IMG/VR virus record: IMGVR_UViG_3300029319_000076
Location: 1 to 51,979 of that record
DNA: 51,979 bases
Origin: a virus
Direction: 5' to 3' (one strand)
The position numbers were made by a program, and so were the translations under genes. This document shows, piece after piece, positions 16,448-23,594 of the stretch. How positions within the stretch are numbered: the stretch's first letter is position 1; every line of letters starts with the position of its first letter. Under the pieces are notes generated by a model. The model searched no databases. It saw only the letters and a program-made list of their open reading frames with translations, and was not told the DNA's origin.

Positions 16448-17527
16448 TTATCCGTTAAGACCTGCTAGCTTTTTCCAACGATTAGCTAATGTATTTCCTT
16501 CTGAAAGGATGTTTTTAGCTGGTCTCGTTGTTCTAGATGGTCTAGACGCATACGATTCTTTGATTGTTTTTTTACTTTTACCATTTAATTTAAATGACTC
16601 AGATAATGTAGCAAATACTAATTTAACTTCTCTCAATGTTTGAGCTCTGTCAAAGTTTTCAATTACTTTCATTTTTTGAGATTCATTTAATGAATGGTTT
16701 CTAAATAGTTTGTTAGAGAATAAAAGTTTTGCATTTAAAAGATTAACTTCATTCAATTTTGATTTCATGAATCTGATAACTTTGTAAGCTTCTTCAAGAT
16801 CTTTCTTGTCTTCAGTCTCTTTCACGTCATCTTTGTCTTCACCTTCATTAGTTTCTTCTTTATCTTCGCCTTCATCTACTTCATCTTCTTCTCTTAAAGC
16901 TTCGATAATTTCATCTAATGTGATGTCTTCATTAGTCTCATCTTTGTCTTCAGTTTCTTTTACATCATCTTTTTCTTCACCTTCTCCAATATGACCTTTC
17001 ATACCAAACTGATCAGATTTTCCTGGATCGTCTTGATCTTTACCATAAGCTTGATCTAACTTGTTATCTCCAGAACCAATTTTTGAAGAATCAGATACTT
17101 CGTCCATATCTTCTTTTTCTCCTTCATCCATTGTGTCTTCGTCTTCTTCAAGTTCTCTCAAAATTGCTTCAAGTTCTAGATCTTCTTCCATTCCATCTTC
17201 TTCAGCTTCGTCAACTGGTTTCCCGGCATGTGCATCTTCACCTTTACCGTTCTTTTCAATTGGATCTTCAGCTTCTTCATCCATTTTGTCATCGCCATAG
17301 TCGCCTTCCATCGCTGGCTCCATTTCTGGTTCCGTTGCTGGCTCTTCCATTGCTGGTTCGTCCATTGGCATTTCTTCTTCCATACCTTCTTCTTCAGAAA
17401 GTTTGGCAGACAACATAGATTGAATTCTTGGTGTAAAAGCTTCTTCTAATGCTAATTTTGCATTAGCTAATGCTGTTTCTCTAACCGCTTTTGCGTCAGC
17501 AATAGCCTCTTTCAATAAATTGTTCAT
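16448..17527 (-). CDS. gp22: Prohead scaffold protein, gp22-like
   Basis: This 359-residue protein is extremely acidic. An N-terminal helix (NLLKEAIADAKAVRETALAN) is followed by a Glu/Asp/Met/Pro-rich stretch (residues about 43-265) with internal repeats such as EEKDDVKETEDK and GEDKDDVKETEDK. The C-terminal domain, KLNEVNLLNAKLLFSNKLF then LNESQKMKVIENFDRAQ and VKLVFATLSE, is the conserved mark of gp22 scaffolds in marine T4-type phages. It forms the internal core on which the capsid assembles and is then degraded by the gp21 protease. It is larger than T4 gp22 (269), owing to the acidic repeats. Its leader carries two ATATTTAT motifs and two hairpins, and AGAGGAG is a strong SD. Confidence 0.9.
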   Translation of the reverse strand: MNNLLKEAIADAKAVRETALANAKLALEEAFTPRIQSMLSAKLSEEEGMEEEMPMDEPAMEEPATEPEMEPAMEGDYGDDKMDEEAEDPIEKNGKGEDAHAGKPVDEAEEDGMEEDLELEAILRELEEDEDTMDEGEKEDMDEVSDSSKIGSGDNKLDQAYGKDQDDPGKSDQFGMKGHIGEGEEKDDVKETEDKDETNEDITLDEIIEALREEDEVDEGEDKEETNEGEDKDDVKETEDKKDLEEAYKVIRFMKSKLNEVNLLNAKLLFSNKLFRNHSLNESQKMKVIENFDRAQTLREVKLVFATLSESFKLNGKSKKTIKESYASRPSRTTRPAKNILSEGNTLANRWKKLAGLNG

Positions 17528-17562
17528 TGATTGTCTCCTCTTAATAAAATTTTGTCGGAAGT

Positions 17563-17580
17563 AAGGTTATTAGGAACCTT
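17563..17580 (-). other. Hairpin in scaffold leader (proximal)
   Basis: The coding strand reads AAGGTT-CCTAAT-AACCTT, a perfect 6-bp stem 36 bases before the scaffold ATG. There is no T run after it, so it is not a terminator. The loop resembles that of the distal hairpin (TCTAAT). Confidence 0.6.
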
Positions 17581-17593
17581 AATAGAATTGTTT

Positions 17594-17601
17594 ATAAATA
17601 T
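17594..17601 (-). promoter_or_regulatory. ATATTTAT motif in scaffold leader (proximal)
   Basis: The coding strand reads GAATATTTATAAAC. It is the second of two copies upstream of the scaffold gene and lies between the two hairpins. Confidence 0.5.
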
Positions 17602-17607
17602 TCAGGG

Positions 17608-17627
17608 ACAGTATATTAGAATACTGT
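17608..17627 (-). other. Hairpin in scaffold leader (distal)
   Basis: The coding strand reads ACAGTAT-TCTAAT-ATACTGT, a perfect 7-bp stem without a following T run. It lies between the two ATATTTAT motifs. Confidence 0.6.
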
Positions 17628-17644
17628 ATATTCATTTGTCAATT

Positions 17645-17652
17645 ATAAATAT
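17645..17652 (-). promoter_or_regulatory. ATATTTAT motif in scaffold leader (distal)
   Basis: The coding strand reads GACATATTTATAATTG, about 50 bases after the bS21 stop codon. It is the first of two copies before the scaffold gene. Confidence 0.52.
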
Positions 17653-17700
17653 GTCCGTATTCGAGAAAACAGGCTGATTTTTTAAAAAATGTATAGGAAA

Positions 17701-17955
17701 TTATTCGTCGCGAAGACTTTGCATCTGTTGATGATATTTGGCTTTGGCCATTTGTTCACGTCTTTTATCAGATTTTTTTTTGAAAAATCTCCTATCTTTT
17801 AATTCTTGAAGAGTTCCTGCATCTTTCAATGCTCTTTTCCAAAATCTAATTGCAAACCCAATATCACCTTTTGGTTGATGTTTTGTTTTAACTACAGACG
17901 CAGCTAATGCTTGTCCTGGAATATGCGATTGCCAAATTTTATGTTTCTTGTTCAT
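17701..17955 (-). CDS. rpsU: Viral ribosomal protein bS21
   Basis: This 84-residue protein contains a recognisable bS21 core at residues about 28-75: GDIGFAIRFWKRALKDAG, then LQELKDRRFFKKKSDKRREQ. This matches the bacterial pattern of a start strand, the helix 'ALRRFKRxxxKAG' and the basic helix that follows. bS21 binds the small ribosomal subunit near the anti-Shine-Dalgarno region and affects initiation. Phage-encoded bS21 is known from marine phages, so the family is not new, but here it sits between head genes just before the scaffold and capsid genes. The N-terminal 25 residues (MNKKHKIWQSHIPGQALAAS) are an extension not seen in typical bS21. No SD is visible before its ATG. An alternative reading as an unrelated basic protein is less likely. 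Confidence 0.82.
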   Translation of the reverse strand: MNKKHKIWQSHIPGQALAASVVKTKHQPKGDIGFAIRFWKRALKDAGTLQELKDRRFFKKKSDKRREQMAKAKYHQQMQSLRDE

Positions 17956-17977
17956 ATAACTATTTTATGATTATAAC

Positions 17978-17997
17978 TATTCTTAATATAAAGAATA
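17978..17997 (-). other. Hairpin in bS21 leader
   Basis: The coding strand reads TATTCTT-TATATT-AAGAATA, a 7-bp stem 22 bases before the bS21 ATG. The leader after it (ATAAAATAGTTAT) lacks a purine-rich SD. It might be a protein-binding or structural control element. Confidence 0.45.
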
Positions 17998-18018
17998 TAT
18001 TTCAATTTACCAAATATA

Positions 18019-18537
18019 TTAAGATTTTTTTACTGCTTTTGTTACAACTTTTCTTCTATTTAATAAATAAGCATCTGTTTTATCTTTATCACCATCATTA
18101 TCTATATCACCATCTTCTTGGCCTACTGGATCTAAAGCTTCTCCTATTCTATAATACTTATTTAATATACCACCCATATCTTCATATGCTGATTCTAATC
18201 TTTGCTGTAATGTATGAACTTCACCTGCAGTTTTTTCAAAAACTTTATAAGCTTCTTTTAATTGTTTCATATGACGACCAGTTGTAACATTATCAAACCA
18301 ATGTTCTGATTCTGATAAAGTTAATTGTTCTGCTACATTTACAATTTCACCTAATTGTTCTGTAATTTCTCTTAATGATGTATTTCTATATACAGAATCA
18401 CCCATTTGATGATAATTACCAACAGCTTCCGTAAATGATCTTTTTTGCTCTCTTGTTAAACCTTTTTGTTCTTCTTGAGTAAAGTTTTCATTGATTAAAG
18501 ATCTTAACAATGTTTTTTCAAATTTATTTGTTGCCAT
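18019..18537 (-). CDS. Head-region protein with C-terminal EF-hand-like loop
   Basis: This 172-residue protein is mainly helical and acidic ([18 protein letters not shown], '[19 protein letters not shown]'). Near the end lies [18 protein letters not shown] (D144, D146, D148, D150, D155), a calcium-binding DxDxDG loop of EF-hand or dockerin type, followed by a basic tail [13 protein letters not shown]. Similar Asp-rich loops before a basic tail occur in other marine T4-type phage proteins. It overlaps the 121-residue gene by one base (TAATG) and precedes bS21. I infer a head core or assembly role from its neighbours; the residue pattern itself shows only likely calcium binding. Confidence 0.74.
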   Translation of the reverse strand: MATNKFEKTLLRSLINENFTQEEQKGLTREQKRSFTEAVGNYHQMGDSVYRNTSLREITEQLGEIVNVAEQLTLSESEHWFDNVTTGRHMKQLKEAYKVFEKTAGEVHTLQQRLESAYEDMGGILNKYYRIGEALDPVGQEDGDIDNDGDKDKTDAYLLNRRKVVTKAVKKS

Positions 18538-18902
18538 TATAGATTCCTCTTTTGTCTTTCTAAATATTTTTGAAGATCTTCTAATCCTTTCATAGAAACA
18601 TTCATATATCTAGATATTTGTTTTTCAGCTGTTTCATACATATAATTACCAGTTTCATCGCCTTTCTGTTCTACTGCAGTACCCAACGCTTGATGAAACT
18701 CTTCTAAACTTGTCAATAATTCGTTTAGTTGGTCTGAAAAATATTCAATATCTATTCCGACAGGTACTCCAGCTTTTTCTTTTTCCGCTCTAGATTTCAT
18801 TCTTGGAAAAGCTTGGGCCATTGGATTTTCTGTCAGTAAACCATCATTACTTCGACTTTTACCTTCAAACAATTGTTTATATTTATCTTTTAAATTCATC
18901 AT
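18537..18902 (-). CDS. Small helical head-region protein
   Basis: This 121-residue protein begins [20 protein letters not shown], with a polar linker ([20 protein letters not shown]) and a C-terminal pair of predicted helices ([19 protein letters not shown], then [19 protein letters not shown]). It is not recognised as a named family. It is packed between two head-region genes, 1 base from the upstream 74-residue gene and overlapping the next by one base in TAATG, so translation of the three is coupled. Prohead core proteins of T4 (gp67, gp68) occupy a similar place, but I see no sequence that proves this. Confidence 0.7.
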   Translation of the reverse strand: MMNLKDKYKQLFEGKSRSNDGLLTENPMAQAFPRMKSRAEKEKAGVPVGIDIEYFSDQLNELLTSLEEFHQALGTAVEQKGDETGNYMYETAEKQISRYMNVSMKGLEDLQKYLERQKRNL

Positions 18903-18903
18903 C

Positions 18904-19128
18904 TTATTTCGGTTGTAATTGAGTTAAATCTTCTGGTGGAATATTTCCTCCAAAGTCTGGACCTTTTGGTAATTTACCTCTTTTTTCTGGAGTTGCAAAT
19001 TTACTTTTTGCTCCAGTTAATCCACCTTCAACATTTTCAAATCCTAATGTATCAAATACTTCACCAGTACCAGGTTTACCTTTTTTATTTGTTGGACCAT
19101 ATGCTGATCTTAAATCTTCTAATGCCAT
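18904..19128 (-). CDS. Small Gly/Pro-rich head-region protein
   Basis: This 74-residue protein, MALEDLRSAYGPTNKKGKPG then TGEVFDTLGFENVEGGLTGA, is rich in Gly, Pro and Lys and has little predicted secondary structure. The opening 'MALEDLxSxYGPTN' with a following 'GTGE' is a pattern I associate with short structural proteins of marine T4-type phages, with no assigned function. Its ATG lies 2 bases after the protease stop codon. It may be an unfolded capsid-binding peptide or core component; the evidence is its position in the head cluster only. Confidence 0.68.
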   Translation of the reverse strand: MALEDLRSAYGPTNKKGKPGTGEVFDTLGFENVEGGLTGAKSKFATPEKRGKLPKGPDFGGNIPPEDLTQLQPK

Positions 19129-19130
19129 GA

Positions 19131-19733
19131 TTAAAACTCCTTTATAATGTCAGTTATTAATTTATTTACATTGTGATACTTATCAATAGTATGTTGTTTA
19201 CCTTCGTTAACTGGTGATAAGAAAGCTCCATGAGTTGATGGATTTGATACAAAATCAAAAGCTATTAGCTCAAAATCTGGCTGAACTTCTAATGTATTAT
19301 CTCCTTCTCTCATGACCTCTTTTACAGATCCCATACCTCTAGATGATATACCTAATCTAATACCTGATTTAAATAATTCTTTTAATATATTACCAGCTGG
19401 TGTTCCTAATACTTCTACAGTACCTACTAAATCATTTCCTTTCCAAGCCATTTCTAAAACGTTATGAGAAACGTTATTTAAATTTACTACTGATGAATCA
19501 GGATGGTCAAGTTCACCTAAAGCTCTTTTTTCTTTAATAAATTCATTAGAATACTTATTTGCTTCTCTCACTAATGTTTCTTTTGGATAAATTCTGCCAT
19601 TTTGGTTTTTTGCTTCTGCTCTCTGTAGAACACCGTTAACAATTAATCGTCCGCCGTTATTTGCAAGACTTTCATTAATTTGTTGCGGAGTTACCTCAAA
19701 CGTTGTATATTCAACTAATAATTGTTTTGACAT
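19131..19733 (-). CDS. gp21: Prohead core protease, gp21-like
   Basis: This 200-residue serine protease cleaves scaffold and capsid proteins in the prohead. The catalytic blocks of the T4 gp21 family are visible: GELDHPDS with the histidine at residue 77, and RLGISSRGMGSV with the serine at 130 or 131. Between them lies VGTVEVLGTPAGNILKELF. The N-terminal part, GGRLIVNGVLQRAEAKNQNG followed by RIYP, is also typical. T4 gp21 is 212 residues. SD AAGGGAT precedes the ATG. The gene is surrounded by small head genes and is separated from scaffold and capsid by bS21 and three small genes, unlike the contiguous 21-22-23 order of T4. Confidence 0.92.
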   Translation of the reverse strand: MSKQLLVEYTTFEVTPQQINESLANNGGRLIVNGVLQRAEAKNQNGRIYPKETLVREANKYSNEFIKEKRALGELDHPDSSVVNLNNVSHNVLEMAWKGNDLVGTVEVLGTPAGNILKELFKSGIRLGISSRGMGSVKEVMREGDNTLEVQPDFELIAFDFVSNPSTHGAFLSPVNEGKQHTIDKYHNVNKLITDIIKEF

Positions 19734-19736
19734 TGC

Positions 19737-19889
19737 TTATCCCTTATTATATAATCCTGAATTCAAAAACGCTTGATGTTCTTCAAAACGTCTTCGTTCA
19801 TCAGCAAATTTTTTCTTTTGTTCAGCTAAAGTTAAATCTTTATTTTCTTTAGCCTTTATAAATTGTTGCCATGTTCTATTTAAGATCAT
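19737..19889 (-). CDS. 50-residue charged helical protein
   Basis: The small gene starts at an ATG at 19889 that overlaps the stop codon of the previous gene (ATGA). It ends with a TAA 3 bases before the protease start. The product, MILNRTWQQFIKAKENKDLT then LAEQKKKFADERRRFEEHQA, is a single charged helix ending in LNSGLYNKG. The tight overlap on one side and the 3-base gap on the other make it a convincing gene. It is not recognised. By place and size it may be a prohead core peptide comparable with T4 gp67, but no residue pattern shows this. Confidence 0.72.
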   Translation of the reverse strand: MILNRTWQQFIKAKENKDLTLAEQKKKFADERRRFEEHQAFLNSGLYNKG

Positions 19890-20416
19890 TGTGACAACTC
19901 CTTTAATCGATTTGCAATCCTCGTCATTCTTTCATTTATTTTTGCAAAACGCCTTCCTGTTGATTTCCAAAAATGAGATGAATCAACTCCCATTTCTGTT
20001 TTTAATCTTATATTATTATTAACAATCTTTTCCATTAATCCTAACATTTTATTAACTTCAGATATACCTCTGTTAACTTTTTGTTGCGGAGTTGAAGTTG
20101 GATCTTTTTTATAATCTCTATATGATGTCTCATTTAATTGACCTGTTTCATGTATCATTGACATCATTTTTTTATAGATAGAATCTTTTACCATTTCAAA
20201 TCCAGTACTATTTGTTGCATTTTGTTTTTGCTTCTTTTTTCCTGAACCTTTTTTATCATCTTCCATATCATGAAATGCATATGGAGTTTTTGGAGGTCCT
20301 TCTCCGCCATCTAATGCACCAGTTGTACTACCTTCTTGAACTTCACTATCTTTATCGTCATGACCATATACATGATCTTCTTCAAGAAATTTTTTAAAAG
20401 ATTTTAAATAATCCAT
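19886..20416 (-). CDS. Head-region protein with acidic linker
   Basis: This 176-residue protein has a short N-terminal helix (MDYLKSFKKFLEEDHVYGHD) and a flexible stretch EGSTTGALDGGEGPPKTPYA. A lysine-rich block (KKGSGKKKQKQN) and a helical C-terminal half follow (NRGISEVNKMLGLMEKIVNN, then RRFAKINERMTRIANRLKEL). The EGST-[TA]-GA...DGP stretch recurs in the nucleotidyltransferase-ligase protein encoded at 26.7-29.0 kb. It overlaps the 50-residue gene by 4 bases. An internal head or scaffold-associated role is inferred from neighbours. Confidence 0.7.
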   Translation of the reverse strand: MDYLKSFKKFLEEDHVYGHDDKDSEVQEGSTTGALDGGEGPPKTPYAFHDMEDDKKGSGKKKQKQNATNSTGFEMVKDSIYKKMMSMIHETGQLNETSYRDYKKDPTSTPQQKVNRGISEVNKMLGLMEKIVNNNIRLKTEMGVDSSHFWKSTGRRFAKINERMTRIANRLKELSQ

Positions 20417-20426
20417 TTAATTACTC

Positions 20427-20747
20427 CTATTGTTGTCTTTTAAAGACATATATATTACCACCTGTTGATTGTACCTTTTCAGGAGCTATATCATATATTT
20501 TTTCAACCGCAAATTCTGAACCTGCAATAGTTGCTCCACCTGCTACAAATATTTTTGTTGTTGCAGAATCAGAAGAAGCGCCTAACATAAATGCTCCATA
20601 GCCTTCAAATGATCCGGTGGTTGTAGTTGCAACTACTTTGGCACCATAATACTTACCGTTATATCCTAAACGTCTTCCATAAGAACCTGTTAATTCGTTA
20701 TGGCCTGCATTACCCCATCCTGAATGTTGAGTTCCTCCTGCTGACAT
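20427..20747 (-). CDS. Small Gly/Thr-rich protein, possible head decoration
   Basis: This 106-residue protein begins MSAGGTQHSGWGNAGHNELT and is rich in Gly, Thr, Ala and Tyr. Beta-type segments follow (YYGAKVVATTTTGSFEGYGA, then TKIFVAGGATIAGSEFAVEK), ending in NIYVFKRQQ. It resembles small beta-barrel virion proteins in composition, but no family is recognised. Its ATG overlaps the stop codon of the upstream 290-residue gene (TAATG), so the two are coupled. A decoration or capsid-stabilising role would fit but is inference. Confidence 0.66.
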   Translation of the reverse strand: MSAGGTQHSGWGNAGHNELTGSYGRRLGYNGKYYGAKVVATTTTGSFEGYGAFMLGASSDSATTKIFVAGGATIAGSEFAVEKIYDIAPEKVQSTGGNIYVFKRQQ

Positions 20748-21619
20748 TATTTAGTCTCCATTTTTTTAAGTTCTTTAATTAACTCATAATACTTAAGTAT
20801 TGTTAAGACATGTTTATCTTTAATAGTAGATGAATTAGATATTTCAGATAACATATTATTAACTTCCTGAAGTTTAATTTTAACAATCTTTGAACCTACT
20901 CTAGAAGCTGATCTTGTCAATGCTTTTTGAATAGTAGGAATTTCTGATTGAACATATTCTTTTAAAGCAACTGTATTTGTTACATTATTAATATATTCTC
21001 TCAATATACTTTTTTGTTTAGCATTCAATCCATCATATTTAGTATTGAATTTATCTATCAACATTTTATACGAAAGTAATCTTACATCTTTTTCTTGTAC
21101 AGAATATGATTCTTTAACAAGATTTCCACGTTTAACTTTTACAGGATTATTTAAACAATTTCGTAATACATGTTCAACTAATGTACTTTTTGATCTAACT
21201 ATCTGAGCTGGATTATCAACTTCTGCATATTCAAATAATTTAAATATTGAAGCTAAAATTGTATAGTTTGAAACTCTTGCTTTAAAGAAATTTTCAACTA
21301 TGAATTGATCATTTATTTCTTTTATAAGATTGTATTTTTGTCTACGAAGAATACTTTCATTTAATGATTTTCTTGCAGATATACATGCTTGCAAAAATTT
21401 TTGAGCACTAGTTTCAGTTTTAAATTCTTCTTCTTGAATTGTACGGTATAGTTGTAATTCTTTACCTAACTCAGTTCCTGATTTGAAATGTCTTTTGATG
21501 ATTGGCAATGCTTTAGTTTTGCGACCGTGCATGGTATCTGCAGCTATTTGACGCACTAGCATCTCAAAAAGAATACCGGTATTTTTATACTTTGAATGCT
21601 TTATCTTTTTCATTGACAC
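20747..21619 (-). CDS. Conserved head-region protein between portal and protease
   Basis: This 290-residue, lysine-rich, entirely helical protein starts MSMKKIKHSKYKNTGILFEM, continuing LVRQIAADTMHGRKTKALPI. The opening 'K.KHSKYKNTGxLFExLVRQI' is a pattern I recognise from cyanophages and other marine T4-type phages, where it lies near the portal and has no function. Further blocks are GTELGKELQLYRTIQEEEF and YVQSEIPTIQKALTRSASRV. An ATATTTAT motif with TAAAA lies about 30 bases upstream. Its position just after the portal gene suggests a role in head assembly. Confidence 0.76.
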   Translation of the reverse strand: MSMKKIKHSKYKNTGILFEMLVRQIAADTMHGRKTKALPIIKRHFKSGTELGKELQLYRTIQEEEFKTETSAQKFLQACISARKSLNESILRRQKYNLIKEINDQFIVENFFKARVSNYTILASIFKLFEYAEVDNPAQIVRSKSTLVEHVLRNCLNNPVKVKRGNLVKESYSVQEKDVRLLSYKMLIDKFNTKYDGLNAKQKSILREYINNVTNTVALKEYVQSEIPTIQKALTRSASRVGSKIVKIKLQEVNNMLSEISNSSTIKDKHVLTILKYYELIKELKKMETK

Positions 21620-21650
21620 ACTGTCCTGTAATTACGCTTATTATTTTTAA

Positions 21651-21658
21651 ATAAATAT
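21651..21658 (-). promoter_or_regulatory. ATATTTAT motif (putative late promoter)
   Basis: The coding strand reads ACATATTTATTTAAAA, about 32 bases before the 290-residue head-region gene and just after the portal stop codon. Confidence 0.52.
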
Positions 21659-21676
21659 GTAGATTTCAAAGAATCA

Positions 21677-23566
21677 CTACGGTTTTTCATTACCGATCAG
21701 GTTTTTCTCATCTAAAAGAGTTCCTTTGTCAGGATCTTCCTTCTTTTCTGACAATGATTCTTGTATAATCTTTGGTGTTTTCTTTATTTTTTCTAACTGT
21801 TGAATGATAGCAGCTGCTTCTGTACTTTCAGTACTTAATGGTCCGCCGCCTCTATATTTATGCTGTAATGGAGATTTATCAGAAGCTAATGATTTATTAA
21901 GTGATTTGACACCTAATGCATCTCTACCAAATGGTGAATTTGCTCTACCCCATGATCCATATTTCTTTGGACGGCCGGGACCTGCTACAGGATTATCAGC
22001 TCCTTCATCTTGTTGTCCTGGTATATCCATTTTATTTTGTACATGCATTGAAGCTATATCATGAGGAGTACCAAAACTCATATTTGTTTTCTTTGGATCA
22101 TTTCCTTCTGATGTAATTTGTTCTTTTCTAAAGCCTTCTTTAAGATCTTCAATTACTTGTTCTTGTTCTGCAGTCCATTCATCTTGACTCATGTTAAATA
22201 TATTTTCATAAATGTATCTTTCAGAAAATAATTTAGATTCTTTCATTGTATTTGCTAAACCAATTTTTTCATTTAATAGTTCTACTTTTTGTTTTTCATA
22301 AACTATTGATGGTGAAGTTAAATTTAATTCAAAATTAATTAACTCTGCATTTGTATATCCTTGAGTATATAAATGTACAATTGCAATTTTTGTTAATTCT
22401 GAAACAAATATTTTTTGCAATCTTTCTATAGTTCTTGCAAATCTAATATCTTCTGCTGCTAATGTTGCTTTACCTTCAACTCCTTCATCGTATCCTAAAA
22501 ATGCTTTTGGTATTCTTAATGCAGAAAATAATTTATTTTTTAAATAATCAATATCTTCTATTTGGCCATCATTAGCCATACCTGCTAACGATTCAATATT
22601 TGTACCAGAATCACCACCTCTAACTGGAAGATAATAGTCTTCCATCATATTTTGTAAATTGAACTTTAAATTATAATCTCCTGTCTTTTCATCTATATAT
22701 GGAACTTTTTTCATTTTGTTAATGATTTGTTGCATATGAGAATCAACTTCACCTGGAGGAATATTACCAATATCTATTTTAAATATTCTTCTTTCTGGAG
22801 CTCTCATTATTCTATGCAATAACATTGCATCTTCCATTAACATTAATTGTTTGAAAATTTTTCTTCCACCTTCAATCATTGATTTACCATATGGTAAAAA
22901 ATTTGTATCAGATAATAATCTAAAATGTGCTATTTCAAAAGGCTCAAATTCTTGTCTAGTTGCTCCACCTGGAGACATATTCATACCTTCATAATAAAAT
23001 TTAACTGCGTATGGATTATCTGCATCAAACATTTCTTCTCGCCTAACTTCATAAGCAGATAATGGTGTTACTCCAACAATACCTACTTCATCTTCAATAT
23101 CTAATTGTAAAAAGAAATCTCCATACTTACAAGCATTTCTAATCCATGGCCAAAGATTATATTCAATATTTAATATATCATAAAATAAATTTCTTAATAT
23201 TTTTCTTATGTTATCATCTGGACTTGATATTGTTAATGTATCTCCATCTGCATCTTTTGTAGTCGATTCATCTGCATATATATCTAATGCTGATGATATG
23301 ATAGGGTCCATATCCATTGCCTCATAATCAGAAAATAATTCTAATTTAGATGAATGAAAATTATAAGATTGATTATAAGTATTATATCCCATCTTATTTG
23401 TATGCATACCTGAAAATCTATCAATGTATCTTGTATTACGCATACTACCCATGGATTGTAACTTGTTTGAATCTACAACTTGTAGACGTTTCTTTCCAAT
23501 TCTACGTACTATAGTATTAGTTGAAAAAAGTCTTTTTAGTCTAGATCTTAATGATGTGTTTGCCAT
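21677..23566 (-). CDS. gp20: Portal protein, gp20-like
   Basis: This 629-residue protein forms the dodecameric portal vertex through which DNA is packaged. Typical gp20 blocks are visible: DYEAMDMDPIISSALDIYAD near residue 80, FDADNPYAVKFYYEG, 'FEPFEIAHFRLLSDTNFLPY' with GKSMIEGGRKIFKQL, and RAPERRIFKIDIGN. Then come 'IDYLKNKLFSALRIPKAFL' and GYDEGVEGKATLAAED. T4 gp20 is 524 residues; here the C-terminal 120 residues are an extra polar, Gly/Pro-rich tail (PGRPKKYGSWGRANSPFG and onward). It follows the terminase gene by 28 bases, with an ATATTTAT motif in the gap and a weak GGGAA ribosome binding site. Confidence 0.94.
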   Translation of the reverse strand: MANTSLRSRLKRLFSTNTIVRRIGKKRLQVVDSNKLQSMGSMRNTRYIDRFSGMHTNKMGYNTYNQSYNFHSSKLELFSDYEAMDMDPIISSALDIYADESTTKDADGDTLTISSPDDNIRKILRNLFYDILNIEYNLWPWIRNACKYGDFFLQLDIEDEVGIVGVTPLSAYEVRREEMFDADNPYAVKFYYEGMNMSPGGATRQEFEPFEIAHFRLLSDTNFLPYGKSMIEGGRKIFKQLMLMEDAMLLHRIMRAPERRIFKIDIGNIPPGEVDSHMQQIINKMKKVPYIDEKTGDYNLKFNLQNMMEDYYLPVRGGDSGTNIESLAGMANDGQIEDIDYLKNKLFSALRIPKAFLGYDEGVEGKATLAAEDIRFARTIERLQKIFVSELTKIAIVHLYTQGYTNAELINFELNLTSPSIVYEKQKVELLNEKIGLANTMKESKLFSERYIYENIFNMSQDEWTAEQEQVIEDLKEGFRKEQITSEGNDPKKTNMSFGTPHDIASMHVQNKMDIPGQQDEGADNPVAGPGRPKKYGSWGRANSPFGRDALGVKSLNKSLASDKSPLQHKYRGGGPLSTESTEAAAIIQQLEKIKKTPKIIQESLSEKKEDPDKGTLLDEKNLIGNEKP

Positions 23567-23582
23567 AATTTCCCAATTTAAT

Positions 23583-23590
23583 ATAAATAT
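23583..23590 (-). promoter_or_regulatory. ATATTTAT motif (putative late promoter)
   Basis: The coding strand reads ATCATATTTATATTAAAT, 16 bases before the portal ATG and just after the terminase stop. Confidence 0.52.
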
Positions 23591-23594
23591 GATA

